A DNA stretch of 64,000 bases, taken from NCBI RefSeq assembly GCF_001633105.1, contig NZ_LUKZ01000009.1, positions 681,423 through 745,422 of the forward strand. The letters run 5' to 3'. The translations under genes were made by a program, and so were the position numbers. This DNA comes from Acidovorax sp. GW101-3H11 (lineage in GTDB: Bacteria > Pseudomonadota > Gammaproteobacteria > Burkholderiales > Burkholderiaceae_C). The notes under the pieces are model-generated. The model saw only the letters and a program-made list of their open reading frames with translations. It searched no databases and was not told where the DNA came from. Shown here one piece after another: positions 50,822-59,801 of the stretch (position 1 is the stretch's first letter; each line of letters begins with the position of its first letter).

Positions 50822-53701
50822 TTACTTGGTCAGGACAAAACCCTTGAGCTTGGCAAATGCTGCATCCACCAGCGCCTTTTGCTGCTCCTGGTGCAGGTGG
50901 GCGTAACCCACAGCGGGCGAAGCGGACGCGGCGCGACCTGCATAGCCCAGTTTCTGGCCGTCGAGCATGTTCTCGTGGATGTTGTGCTGGATGAAGAACC
51001 AGGCACCCTGGTTCTGCGGCTCGTCCTGGCACCACACCACGTCCGTCGCGTTGGGGTACTTCTTGAGTTCAGCCGCAAACGCCTTGTGGGGGAACGGGTA
51101 GAGCTGCTCCACACGGACGATGGCCACGTCTTCGTCTTCGCGCTCGGTGCGCTTCTTCACGAGGTCGTAGTACACCTTGCCCGAGCACGCGATCACGCGC
51201 TTGACCTTGGCGGCCTTCTTCACGATGGCTTCGTTCTGCTCGGGGATCACCGTCTGGAAGCTGCCCTTGGTGAACTCGGACAGCGGCGAGGTCGCATCCT
51301 TGTTACGCAGCAGCGACTTGGGCGTCATGATGATCAGCGGCTTGCGCAGGTCACGCACCATCTGGCGGCGCAGCACATGGAAGATCTGGCTGGCCGTGGT
51401 GGGCTGCACGATCTGCATGTTGGCGTCGGCAGCCAGCTGCATGAAGCGCTCCAGGCGGGCCGAGCTGTGCTCGGGGCCCTGGCCTTCATAACCGTGCGGC
51501 AGCATCAGCGTGATGCCGTTCACACGGCCCCACTTCACTTCGCCGGAGGCGATGAACTGGTCGATCACCACCTGGGCGCCGTTGGCGAAGTCGCCGAACT
51601 GGGCTTCCCAGATCACCAGGGTGTTGGGGTCGTTCGACGCATAGCCGTATTCAAAGCCCAGCACTGCCTCTTCGGACAGGATGGAGTCGATAACGACAAA
51701 CGGGGCCTGGTTGTCGGCCACGTTCTGCAGCGGCACATAGGTGCCGGCATCCCACTTCTCGCGGGCCTGGTCGTGCACCACGGCGTGGCGGTGGGTGAAG
51801 GTACCGCGTCCGCAGTCTTCGCCCGACAGGCGCACCGGGTAGCCGCTGGCCACCAGCGAGGCAAAGGCCATGTGCTCACCCATGCCCCAGTCCACGTTGA
51901 CTTCACCACGGCCCATGGCAGCGCGGTCGTCGTAAACCTTCTTCACCAGCTGGTGCGGTGTGACGCTGGCAGGAATGGTGGTGAGCTTTTCGGACAGGCG
52001 CTTCCATTCGGTCAGCGGAATCGCGGTATCGCCCGCGTCGGTCCACTTCTTGCCCAGGAAGGGCGACCAGTCCACCGCGTACTTGCTCTTGAAGTTGGTC
52101 AGTACCGGGTCTACCGTGTGCTTGCCCGCATCCATCGCAGCGCGGTAGGCCTTGGCCATGTCCTCACCCAGCGTGGCGCCCAGACCCTGGGTGGCCAGTT
52201 TGTCGGCGTACAGCTTGCGGGTACCGGGGTGGGACGCAATCTTCTTGTACATCAGCGGCTGAGTGAGCGAAGGCGTGTCTTGCTCGTTGTGGCCCAGCTT
52301 GCGGAAGCAGGTGATGTCCACCACCACGTCCTGGCGGAACTCCATGCGGTATTCCAGCGCCAGTTGCGTGGCCAGCACCACGGCTTCGGGATCATCACCG
52401 TTGACGTGCAGCACCGGCGATTCGACCATCTTCACGATGTCGGTACAGAACGCGCTGGAGCGCATGTCGCGCGGGTCCGAGGTGGTGAAACCGATCTGGT
52501 TGTTGATGATGATGTGCACCGTGCCGCCCGTGGTGTAGCCACGGGTCTGCGCCAGCGCCAGGGTTTCCTGGTTGACGCCCTGGCCGCCAAAGGCGGCGTC
52601 ACCGTGTACCAGCACGGGCAGCACCTGGCTGCCCCGGGGATCATCACGGCGGTCCATGCGGGCGCGCACCGAGCCTTCCACCACGGGGTTGACGATTTCC
52701 AGATGGGAGGGGTTGAACGCCAGCGACAGGTGGACCGGGCCGCCGGGGGTGGACACATCCGAGGAGAAGCCCTGGTGGTACTTCACGTCGCCCGCTGGCA
52801 GGTCTTCCGGAGCGGTGTGGTCAAACTCGGCAAACAAGTCGGCGGGCATCTTGCCCAGCGTATTGACCAGCACATTCAGGCGGCCACGGTGGGCCATGCC
52901 AATGACGATTTCCTGGATGCCCTTGGAGCCCGCCTGCTGGATCAGCTCGTCCATGGCAGCAATGAAGCTCTCGCCCCCTTCGAGGGAGAAACGCTTCTGG
53001 CCGACGTACTTGGTGTGCAGAAAACGCTCCAGGCCTTCAGCAGCCGTCAGGCGGTCGAGAATCTGCTTTTTCTTTTCCGCGCCGAAACTGGGCTTGCTGC
53101 GGATGGTTTCGAGTTTTTCCTGCCACCAGCGCTTCTGGTTCTGGTCGGTGGCGTACATGTACTCGGCGCCGATGGAGCCGCAGTACGTTTCGCGCAAGGC
53201 ATTGATCAGCTCGCGCAGCGGCATGGATTCCTTGCCGAAGAACGTGTTGCTGGTGTTGAACACGACTTCCTGGTCGGAGTCGCTGAAGCCGTAGAAAGAG
53301 GGTTCGAGTTCGGGAATCGCAGGGCGCTCGGTGCGCTTGAGCGGGTCCAGATCGGCCCAGCGCGCGCCCACATTGCGGTATGCGGCGATCAGCTGTTGAA
53401 CCGCGGTGCGCTTGCGGCCCAGTTCGGAGTCCGCGCCGGTGGCGACGACAACCTTGGTACCGCCCTGCTTTGCACGCTCGGCAAAGGCATTGATCACCGG
53501 CAGGTGGGGAACGTCCTTGGCATTGCTGCCATCCACTGCGGGCACATTTTGCAGTGCATCAAAGTACTCGCGCCAGTTGTCTGGCACGCTACCTGGGTTG
53601 GCAAGGTAGTTTTCGTACATCTCTTCGACATAGGGCGCATTGCCGCCGAAGAGGTAAGTGTTGCCTTGGTAGGCTTGATAGACGGATGTCGTATCGCTCA
53701 T
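50822..53701 (-). CDS. odhA: 2-oxoglutarate dehydrogenase E1
   Basis: The protein is 959 aa, usual length. Thiamine diphosphate-binding residues occur in [16 protein letters not shown] and [26 protein letters not shown] and [20 protein letters not shown] are further hallmarks. It decarboxylates 2-oxoglutarate and succinylates the E2 lipoyl arm. It heads odhA-odhB-lpdA on the minus strand and is divergent from the AI-2E family transporter across 243 nt. Confidence 0.97.
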   Translation of the reverse strand: MSDTTSVYQAYQGNTYLFGGNAPYVEEMYENYLANPGSVPDNWREYFDALQNVPAVDGSNAKDVPHLPVINAFAERAKQGGTKVVVATGADSELGRKRTAVQQLIAAYRNVGARWADLDPLKRTERPAIPELEPSFYGFSDSDQEVVFNTSNTFFGKESMPLRELINALRETYCGSIGAEYMYATDQNQKRWWQEKLETIRSKPSFGAEKKKQILDRLTAAEGLERFLHTKYVGQKRFSLEGGESFIAAMDELIQQAGSKGIQEIVIGMAHRGRLNVLVNTLGKMPADLFAEFDHTAPEDLPAGDVKYHQGFSSDVSTPGGPVHLSLAFNPSHLEIVNPVVEGSVRARMDRRDDPRGSQVLPVLVHGDAAFGGQGVNQETLALAQTRGYTTGGTVHIIINNQIGFTTSDPRDMRSSAFCTDIVKMVESPVLHVNGDDPEAVVLATQLALEYRMEFRQDVVVDITCFRKLGHNEQDTPSLTQPLMYKKIASHPGTRKLYADKLATQGLGATLGEDMAKAYRAAMDAGKHTVDPVLTNFKSKYAVDWSPFLGKKWTDAGDTAIPLTEWKRLSEKLTTIPASVTPHQLVKKVYDDRAAMGRGEVNVDWGMGEHMAFASLVASGYPVRLSGEDCGRGTFTHRHAVVHDQAREKWDAGTYVPLQNVADNQAPFVVIDSILSEEAVLGFEYGYASNDPNTLVIWEAQFGDFANGAQVVIDQFIASGEVKWGRVNGITLMLPHGYEGQGPEHSSARLERFMQLAADANMQIVQPTTASQIFHVLRRQMVRDLRKPLIIMTPKSLLRNKDATSPLSEFTKGSFQTVIPEQNEAIVKKAAKVKRVIACSGKVYYDLVKKRTEREDEDVAIVRVEQLYPFPHKAFAAELKKYPNATDVVWCQDEPQNQGAWFFIQHNIHENMLDGQKLGYAGRAASASPAVGYAHLHQEQQKALVDAAFAKLKGFVLTK

Positions 53702-53944
53702 ATTCCGCTGACCTCCGCTTTCCTTGGGAAAGCATTAGCTGGTTGAGAAACCTTCCGCGACACGGCTGAACCGATTGGCGGATGCGACTGTGGCTGGGGA
53801 AGGGCCTTGGTACGGGCGGTATTGTGCCACCGAACGGGCGATCGCCCAAAGGAAGGGGCATGCGCGCACCCACAACAGGCCGCCGACAAATTGACGTCAG
53901 CGGGCCTCGCGTACATTCCGGGTATCTCATTGCCTCCAAGCGAC

Positions 53945-55009
53945 ATGACACCCAATCACCTCCAAGACAAAGCCTTCCTGCTGCTGCTGATCGCCGTGAC
54001 CATCGCCTTCGGAGCCATCCTCTGGCAGTTTCACGGCGCTGTTTTTTGGGGCGTGATTCTGGCCATCCTGTTTGCCCCGCTGCATCGCAAGCTACTCAAG
54101 CGCATGCCTAAGCGCCCCACCCTGGCAGCCCTGTGCACGCTGGGGCTTTGCCTGGTCATCGTCATCCTGCCCATGACCGCCATCACCGTGTCGCTGGTTC
54201 AGGAGGCCAGCGTCATTTACGAACGGGTGCGCTCAGGCCAGCTCAATTTCGGGCTCTATCTGCAGCAGGTGATCGCAGCCCTGCCTGCGTGGGCCGCCAA
54301 TCTTCTGGAGCGACTGAATCTCACCAGCATCGGTGAGTTGCAGCAAAAACTCTCCTCCGTTGCCGTACAAGCCAGCCAGTTCGTCGCAACACAAGCGCTG
54401 AGCATTGGTCAGAACACGCTGGAGTTCCTCGTCGGCTTCGGCATCATGCTGTACCTCCTGTTTTTCCTGCTGCGCGATGGCGCCAGCCTGGCCCGCCGGA
54501 TTGGCCATGCGACCCCACTGGACGATGCCCATAAACGGCAGCTGGTCAGCAAGTTCACCACCGTCATCCGAGCCACCGTCAAAGGCAACATCGTGGTGGC
54601 GGCCTCTCAGGGGGCCCTGGGCGGCCTGATCTTCTGGGTGCTGGGCATCCAGGGCCCGGTTCTGTGGGGGGTACTGATGGCCTTCCTGTCACTGCTGCCT
54701 GCTGTGGGCGCAGGCCTGATCTGGGTACCGGTGGCCATCTACTTCCTCGCCACCGGAGCCGTGTGGCAGGGTGCGGTGCTCACCGCATTCGGGATCGGCG
54801 TGATTGGCCTCGTGGACAACGTCCTGCGCCCCATCCTGGTCGGCAAGGACACCAAGATGCCGGATTACATCGTACTCATCTCCACACTGGGAGGCATGGG
54901 ACTTTTCGGCCTGACAGGCTTTGTGATCGGCCCCGTCATCGCTGCGCTGTTCATGGCCAGCTGGGACCTTTTTGCCCCGAACCAAACAGACTCCACGGCC
55001 AGTCCGTGA
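53945..55009 (+). CDS. AI-2E family (PerM/TqsA-like) membrane protein
   Basis: 354 aa from ATG 53945; the frame upstream lies in the divergent promoter region. Seven to eight hydrophobic segments surround a soluble middle part (LERLNLTSIGELQQKLSSVA). VFWGVILAILFAPLHRKLLKR at the N-terminus and LLPAVGAGLIWVPVAIYFLATG, DNVLRPILVGKDTKMPDYIVLISTLGG near the C-terminus are the family signatures. Members export AI-2 or act as ion antiporters; substrate not known here. Confidence 0.92.
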   Translation: MTPNHLQDKAFLLLLIAVTIAFGAILWQFHGAVFWGVILAILFAPLHRKLLKRMPKRPTLAALCTLGLCLVIVILPMTAITVSLVQEASVIYERVRSGQLNFGLYLQQVIAALPAWAANLLERLNLTSIGELQQKLSSVAVQASQFVATQALSIGQNTLEFLVGFGIMLYLLFFLLRDGASLARRIGHATPLDDAHKRQLVSKFTTVIRATVKGNIVVAASQGALGGLIFWVLGIQGPVLWGVLMAFLSLLPAVGAGLIWVPVAIYFLATGAVWQGAVLTAFGIGVIGLVDNVLRPILVGKDTKMPDYIVLISTLGGMGLFGLTGFVIGPVIAALFMASWDLFAPNQTDSTASP

Positions 55010-55063
55010 CGCGCAACACGCCCCCTCCTGCAGGGGCGCCTGCAAAACACACGCCGGAAAAGA

Positions 55064-55090
55064 CAAAGGCCTCCGCGAGAGAGGCCTTTG
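55064..55090 (+). terminator. Terminator after the AI-2E family gene
   Basis: caaaggcctc (55064-55073) and gaggcctttg (55081-55090) form a 10-bp stem. The T-run is contained in the stem base only, so efficiency is uncertain. Confidence 0.7.
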
Positions 55091-55109
55091 GAAATGCACA
55101 CCAGACGCT

Positions 55110-55490
55110 GCGTAACGCATCGGGTGCGCGTTGTCGATGTGTTTGCCCACGAACTGGATCTTCGGTCGCTCGGTTCGGTGAGATCAATCCGGCGGCCACT
55201 GGACGGCCTGCGTACCACCCGGCAGTACCGCTCAAACTCTACATTTACGACCACCTCAACCGTATCCAATCGAGCCGCCGCCTGGAGCGCAAAGCCCAGC
55301 GCAATGTCGAGCTGATGTGGCTGACCGGGCTCCTTGACAGGACTTCAAGACCATTGCGGACTTCCGCCGGAGCAACGGCACTCGCATCTGCAACGTCTGC
55401 AAGCGCTTCATTGCCATGTGCCGACAGTTGGCCGGCCAAGCTGCCGCCCAGTTGATCCACCTTGAAGACCCCGCCACCGTATCGGTCGCG
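55110..55490 (+). pseudogene. IS1182-type transposase remnant, frameshifted and truncated
   Basis: Three frames must be joined to read the N-terminus of an IS1182-family transposase. These are VDVFAHELDLRSLG (from ~55135), then TGRPAYHPAVPLKLYIYDHLN and RIQSSRRLERKAQRNVELMW LTG (55192-55333), then DFKTIADFRRSNGTRICNVCKRF (55342-55410). At least two frameshifts separate them. The catalytic C-terminal part is missing after about residue 125, where unrelated sequence begins. No terminal inverted repeat is seen. It marks the edge of the accessory region. Confidence 0.85.
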
Positions 55491-55686
55491 AACACTGACA
55501 ACGTTTGCCACCGCGTGCAAGCGCCGGAGCCTGCCCCCCCCCACGCTCCGCCGCAGGCTATAGTCCATCACGCATTCGTTCAGGCGCCTGCGCTTGTCGT
55601 CGCCAGGGCCCGCCCCCCAAAAAAAGCGGCACCCGGATTCACAAAAACGGCACCCAGCCCGATAACCAAATCATTGGACTGCCAAG

Positions 55687-56310
55687 ATGACGAATGTTCT
55701 CAGCGAAAAGAAGCGACTTTCACTGGCAGCGCTTTACCACCGGATGCCCATCGAGGAGCTGGAGGACCGAATCGCCAACGGCATGCTTGCGGCTCCGACC
55801 ATGGCCATTGCGCAAGAGGTTTTGAACAGCAGGCTCGAACATGTAGACCCAGCTCCCGAGCCAACCAGCTCATCCAACCGTGGCGGGGATCAAGGCTCCG
55901 TTGTAGGAACTGCCATGTTGAAGATATTGGCGGCGGGATTGAGCTGGCTGGTGCTGCCTGAACATATGGCTGCGCTGGTGACGATGGTGGCAGTTTGCTG
56001 GGTGGTGGCAGGGCTGGGCAAGGCGCTCCCCCGTCTCGGGCTGACCATTGGCATTGTGTTTGCCATAGTGCCTGTGGGTCTCTTGCTCTGGGCATGGCAG
56101 ACCGGAGCCCTGGTAATGCGGGGCGGAGACTACAAGCCCCTCGGCGCCATGCTGACGTGGCTTGTATTGGTCGTAGCGTTCGGATTATTCTGGTCACTTG
56201 CTAGCTTGCTTATCTTCGGCTCTCGCCACAAAGGTTCGTGGAGGCACTTGCATGGCGAACTCGACAACGTGAGCGATGAACAGGCAGACACCGTAAGGGG
56301 GCGACGCTGA
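55687..56310 (+). CDS. Hypothetical membrane protein
   Basis: The protein is 207 aa. The N-terminal 70 residues are soluble and helical (LSLAALYHRMPIEELEDRI), followed by four hydrophobic segments between ~77 and 178 and a short charged tail. I do not recognise the family. It sits between a transposase remnant and a decayed phage gene and has its own strong terminator, so it may be an accessory cargo gene of a decayed element. Confidence 0.7.
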   Translation: MTNVLSEKKRLSLAALYHRMPIEELEDRIANGMLAAPTMAIAQEVLNSRLEHVDPAPEPTSSSNRGGDQGSVVGTAMLKILAAGLSWLVLPEHMAALVTMVAVCWVVAGLGKALPRLGLTIGIVFAIVPVGLLLWAWQTGALVMRGGDYKPLGAMLTWLVLVVAFGLFWSLASLLIFGSRHKGSWRHLHGELDNVSDEQADTVRGRR

Positions 56311-56346
56311 TGGATTGCGTTTCTGCGTAGCTCCGCCACAGAAAAC

Positions 56347-56378
56347 AGCCCGCCCGCTTCGCGCACGGCGGGCTTTTT
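56347..56378 (+). terminator. Rho-independent terminator of the membrane protein gene
   Basis: agcccgcc (56347-56354) pairs with ggcgggct (56367-56374), then ttttt. It lies 36 nt after the stop codon. Confidence 0.85.
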
Positions 56379-56476
56379 CATGTGCAGGCGGCGCATGCAT
56401 TCGCCGCCGGTGGCCTTGCGCGTGGGAAGGGGTGAAGATCAGTACATCCCATTTCCCCGTCCCAGCCGGAGTGCGC

Positions 56477-57112
56477 ATGGCCACCCTTGGCAACCTCCAC
56501 GGCGTGCGCGTCACTGAAGTCAATGACGGCCCGGAGGCCACAGCCTCGGACACTGATGCGGCTGTCTTTTCACCTCAACACCCCGGTGCTTGTCACCAAG
56601 ATTGATACGGCCATCGGTAAAGCGGGAGAGCCGGGCACGCTGGCCGCCTCGCTCAACGCCATCAAGGAACAAGCCCGCCCCAAGCCGGTCATCGTGCGGG
56701 TGGAAAATAGCGTGAGCGCCGACGATGAAGAGAAGGCGGCCGACCAAGCCGTGAAGGTCATCGGCCCCCCACAGGCAAAAAAAAGACCGGACTGCAAGCG
56801 CTGCAGTCGGCGCAGGCTGAGCCGGGGGCGTGAGGCCGCGCATCCTGGGCACCCCGGTCCTGGACCGCCAAGCCGTGACAGATGCCATGGTTGCCGTGGC
56901 CCGGAAGCTGCGCGCCATGGTCTACGCTGCCGCGCAGGGCGACACCATCGGTGAAGCCCAGGCCTCCCGCAACTACTTCGGAGCCAGCGAGCTGATGCTG
57001 CTGCGGCCCAACTGGAAGGCCCTCAAAACCGGCGCGGGCGTTCTGGAATCGCCCGCCGCAGCCCGTGTGCTAGGGTTGCGCACCGCTTCGACACCGAGCA
57101 GGGTTGGACCAG
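56477..57112 (+). pseudogene. Decayed phage tail sheath protein gene
   Basis: Pieces of a P2/Mu-like tail sheath protein are read in changing frames. MATLGNLHGVRVTEVNDGP starts at 56477; TPVLVTKIDTAIGKAG and GTLAASLNAIKEQARP follow in a second frame after a shift near 56570. A further shift occurs at the A-run near 56777. RPRILGTPVLDRQAV, KLRAMVYAAAQGDTIGEA and ELMLLRPNWKAL (from 56830) are in another frame. The part between EVNDGP and DTDAAVF is internally deleted. The match ends near FDTEQGW (~57100). This is a remnant of a contractile-tailed prophage. Confidence 0.85.
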
Positions 57113-57283
57113 GCCGAGCGCGACGTGCGCGAGCTGAGCGGCAGGATTCCCACCGAAATCACCAACATGATGACGGCGGCCGCACGCATGGAGATGCCTA
57201 CCGACAAGCTCAGGGAATTCACCTTGATAGCATCGGAGCTGGCCACAGCGCTCGACGCGGTGCCCGATGAAAGCCAAACAAAC
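57104..57283 (+). pseudogene. Fragment of unknown gene joined to the tail sheath remnant
   Basis: An open stretch reads AERDVRELSGRIPTEITNMM TAAARMEMP, TDKLREFTLIASELATAL in a coherent coding-like frame that overlaps the end of the sheath remnant. It has no start signal of its own and may be the 3' end of another phage gene brought in by deletion. I do not recognise it. Confidence 0.4.
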
Positions 57284-57464
57284 ACGCGAATTTGTAGATG
57301 TGTCGGTTGGGATAGGGAGCGATGGAGTCACAGAGCAAACTGAGCTTCAAAGAATCGAAGAAGCCCACGCTATCGCAGCAAGTTGACTTACTTTGCGGAA
57401 CACCGATCATGTTTGCGGAACAAGCGCAATCAACGGAAGCGGCGAATACATCAACTGTGATAGC

Positions 57465-57497
57465 AAACAAAAAGGCCCTGTATTGCTACAGGGCCTT
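57465..57497 (-). terminator. Native terminator of the displaced tRNA-Lys 3' end
   Basis: aaggccctgta (57472-57482) and tacagggcctt (57487-57497) form an 11-bp stem. On the minus strand it is followed by a T-rich tract (reverse of aaacaaaaa). It lies 8 nt beyond the CCA end of the tRNA fragment. Confidence 0.85.
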
Positions 57498-57504
57498 GAA
57501 TGTG

Positions 57505-57552
57505 TGGTAGGACGTACAAGATTCGAACTTGTGACCAACGGATTAAAAGTCC
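57505..57552 (-). other. Attachment site: 3' half of a tRNA-Lys(TTT) gene
   Basis: On the minus strand the sequence runs from the anticodon loop (CTTTTAA, anticodon TTT) through variable loop TGGTC, T-arm ACAAG-TTCGAAT-CTTGT and acceptor strand to CCA at 57505. There is no 5' half: the bases to the right do not form the D arm or 5' acceptor. With the natural terminator on its 3' side, it looks like the displaced original 3' half left when an element integrated into tRNA-Lys. The reconstituted tRNA should lie at the far end of the element, outside the window. Confidence 0.85.
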
Positions 57553-57669
57553 ACGAAAGATACCATTTGCCCTTGTTGAGCGCTGTAGATACAATCAATA
57601 CAAATCAACAACTTGCGAGAGATTAAATGCTCACCACTGTTGATTTACACATGGGCATATTTCCCAAAT

Positions 57670-57691
57670 TTGCCTACAGATTGCCTACAGA
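57670..57691. repeat. Tandem 11-bp repeat near integrase start
   Basis: ttgcctacaga occurs twice head to tail between the att site and the integrase ATG (57706). Such short direct repeats are typical of integrase arm or excisionase sites; the role here is inferred. Confidence 0.6.
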
Positions 57692-57705
57692 TTTCAGGTG
57701 ACTCC

Positions 57706-59040
57706 ATGAGTGGACAGAAAAGCCGGGTGCGTTTGACCGCTGGCCGGGTGGCTGACTTCGCTTGCCAGCCTGGAAAGTCCCAGGCATTCCTATGGGACAC
57801 CGATACCCCCGCCCTGGCGCTGCGCGTGACACCCACGGGCCGCAAGACCTTCGTGTTTGAATCGCGCCTGCACGGGAACACCATCCGTTTGAACATCGGC
57901 ACCGCAGCCGATTGGCCGATTGAAAAGGCACGGGGCGAGGCGCAGCGCCTGAAAGTGCTGGTTGACAGTGGAATCGACCCCCGCGAAGTGGAGCGCCAGC
58001 AACAAGCCGCCCAGGCTGCACAGAAAGCCATTGCTGCTGTGAAGGCCGTCACCGTGGCCGAGGCGTGGGCCGTGTACCTTGCCGACCGCCGCCCGCACTG
58101 GGGCGAGCGCCACTATCAAGACCACGAAAAGCTAGCCCGTGCAGGCGGCACGACTGCCAACCGGGGCACCCGTGGCCGTGGCGTGACCATTGCCGGGCCG
58201 CTGCATCCCTTGATGGCGATGCGCCTGCAAGACCTGACCGCCCCGGTTATCGAGGCATGGGCATCAGAGCAGGCCAAGACCCGGCCTACCCCTGCCCGCT
58301 TGTCCTGGCGTCTGATACGCGCTTTTCTGGCGTGGTGTGCCGAGCATCCTGAGTTTTCCGCAGTGGTGCCATCACAAAACCCAGCCAAGACCCGCCGCGC
58401 CCGCGATGCTCTTGGTAAGGCGGGGGTGAAGCAGGATGCGCTTTTGCGTGAGCAGCTTCCCGCTTGGTTCACCGCCGTGCGCAACATCGGCAACCCCGCC
58501 ATATCGGTCTACCTGCAAACCCTGCTGCTGACCGGTGCAAGGCCCGGTGAGGTGTTGGCGATGCGCTGGAACGACTTGAACACGCAATGGCGAGGACTGA
58601 CCATCCGCGACAAGGTGGAGGGAGAGCGCGTCATTCCACTGACGCCCTATGTGCATCACCTGCTGACCACCCTACCCCGTCGCAGTGAATGGGTGTTTGC
58701 TGGCGCTGTACGCGAGCCGGGCAAGGTTGCCCGGCCGATTGCCAAGCCCCACCACGCCCACGCCACAGCCTGCAAAGTGGCTGGCATCGAAGGACTGACA
58801 TTCCACGGCCTGCGCCGCAGTTTCAAAAGCCTGACCGAGTGGCTTGAAATCCCTGCTGGCGTGGTGGCGCAGATTCAAGGCCACAAGCCGAGCGCAACCG
58901 CTGAAAAGCATTACACCGTGCGCCCGCTTGACCTGCTGCGCCTTCACCATGAGCGCATCGAGGCGTGGATTCTGGAGCAGGCCGGTGTGCAGTTTGATGC
59001 CAAGGCCGTGCCCGGTGCGCTGCGCGTGGTGGCTGGGTAA
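57706..59040 (+). CDS. Tyrosine recombinase (P4-like integrase)
   Basis: 444 aa from ATG 57706. The N-terminal DUF4102-like arm-binding domain (RVADFACQPGKSQAFLWDTD, ALRVTPTGRKTFVFESRL) is followed by a core-binding domain and the catalytic domain. Catalytic residues are visible: Arg in TGARPGEVLAMRW, His/Arg in HGLRRSFKSL, a second His segment (IQGHKPSATAEKHY) with the nucleophile Tyr in HYTV. It lies 150 nt from the tRNA-Lys att site and should integrate and excise the element. Confidence 0.95.
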   Translation: MSGQKSRVRLTAGRVADFACQPGKSQAFLWDTDTPALALRVTPTGRKTFVFESRLHGNTIRLNIGTAADWPIEKARGEAQRLKVLVDSGIDPREVERQQQAAQAAQKAIAAVKAVTVAEAWAVYLADRRPHWGERHYQDHEKLARAGGTTANRGTRGRGVTIAGPLHPLMAMRLQDLTAPVIEAWASEQAKTRPTPARLSWRLIRAFLAWCAEHPEFSAVVPSQNPAKTRRARDALGKAGVKQDALLREQLPAWFTAVRNIGNPAISVYLQTLLLTGARPGEVLAMRWNDLNTQWRGLTIRDKVEGERVIPLTPYVHHLLTTLPRRSEWVFAGAVREPGKVARPIAKPHHAHATACKVAGIEGLTFHGLRRSFKSLTEWLEIPAGVVAQIQGHKPSATAEKHYTVRPLDLLRLHHERIEAWILEQAGVQFDAKAVPGALRVVAG

Positions 59041-59074
59041 TCAACGCGCCTATGTTTGCATCAATCACCATCAA

Positions 59075-59089
59075 TGTGTACCATACACA
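59075..59089. promoter_or_regulatory. Putative HicB operator
   Basis: tgtgta-cca-tacaca is a perfect palindrome directly before hicA (ATG 59093). HicB antitoxins with a ribbon-helix-helix domain repress their own operon from such sites. Confidence 0.6.
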
Positions 59090-59092
59090 CAA

Positions 59093-59272
59093 ATGACCAG
59101 CGCCGACCTGATACGAGACATGCAGCGTGCCGGGTGGCAACTTGACCGGGTGAACGGCTCGCACCACATCTTCAAGCACCCGAGCCGCCAAGGCATCGTA
59201 GTGGTGCCGCACCCCAAGAAAGACTTGGGGCAAGGGCTGGTCAAAGCCATCCGGCGGCAGGCCGGTATTTGA
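59093..59272 (+). CDS. hicA: HicA toxin (mRNA interferase)
   Basis: The protein is 59 aa, typical length, with the dsRBD-like fold: LIRDMQRAGWQLDRVNGSHH, IFKHPSRQGIVVVPHPKKDL, GLVKAIRRQAGI. The catalytic His is H24 in GSHH. HicA cleaves mRNA and is neutralised by HicB encoded 12 nt downstream. The pair may stabilise the integrative element. Confidence 0.93.
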   Translation: MTSADLIRDMQRAGWQLDRVNGSHHIFKHPSRQGIVVVPHPKKDLGQGLVKAIRRQAGI

Positions 59273-59284
59273 GAGGTGACACCC

Positions 59285-59695
59285 ATGCGCTACCCCATTG
59301 CCATCGAACCCGGAAATGACGCCACCGCGTGGGGCGTTGTCGTGCCTGACCTGCCCGGCTGCTTTTCAGCGGGCGACACGCTGGAAGAAGCCATGATTAA
59401 GGCCGAGGACGCTATCACCGGATGGATTGAGGCAGCTATTGATGACGGACAGGACATTCCTGCACCGTCGCACATCGAGGCCCTTCGCGCTGCCCATCCT
59501 GAGTTTGAGGGCTGGCTGTGGGCCCTGGTGAAGGTTGACCCGGCCATGCTGGACGACACGCTTGAGCGGGTGAATATCAGTCTGCCCCGCCGCGTCCTGC
59601 ACCGCTTGGACGCCCGCGCCCGCAGTGCTGGTGAAACCCGCTCAGGATTCATTGCGCGCATGGCTGTGGAGGGGCACGAGGCCGCACACGCCTGA
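59285..59695 (+). CDS. hicB: HicB antitoxin
   Basis: 136 aa from ATG 59285 with GAGAGG upstream. The N-terminal HicB fold (YPIAIEPGNDATAWGVVVPD, LPGCFSAGDTLEEAMIKAED) is followed by a C-terminal ribbon-helix-helix DNA-binding segment (VNISLPRRVLHRLDARARSA, ETRSGFIARMA). It binds HicA and represses the operon. Confidence 0.93.
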   Translation: MRYPIAIEPGNDATAWGVVVPDLPGCFSAGDTLEEAMIKAEDAITGWIEAAIDDGQDIPAPSHIEALRAAHPEFEGWLWALVKVDPAMLDDTLERVNISLPRRVLHRLDARARSAGETRSGFIARMAVEGHEAAHA

Positions 59696-59801
59696 CAGTT
59701 TCGCCCCAGCTAGGCAGGGCCGCAATCCTGCCGAAAAGCCGGTTCCTCCCGCTGGCCTGCTGGGGCTCCTATCAGTGGAGCAGCATCCGGGAGGAATGCG
59801 C

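Noticed and set aside
50879-53746. 955-codon open frame antisense to odhA
   Set aside because: Same reasoning; the minus strand codes for a full-length 2-oxoglutarate dehydrogenase E1.
55416-55961. 181-codon open frame after the transposase remnant
   Set aside because: Its start is part of the decayed transposase frame, and most of it is antisense-like or overlaps the real 207-aa membrane protein gene.
57505-57580. Complete tRNA gene
   Set aside because: Only anticodon loop to CCA is present. The bases to the right cannot form a D arm or a 5' acceptor strand, and the anticodon stem has two wobble pairs.
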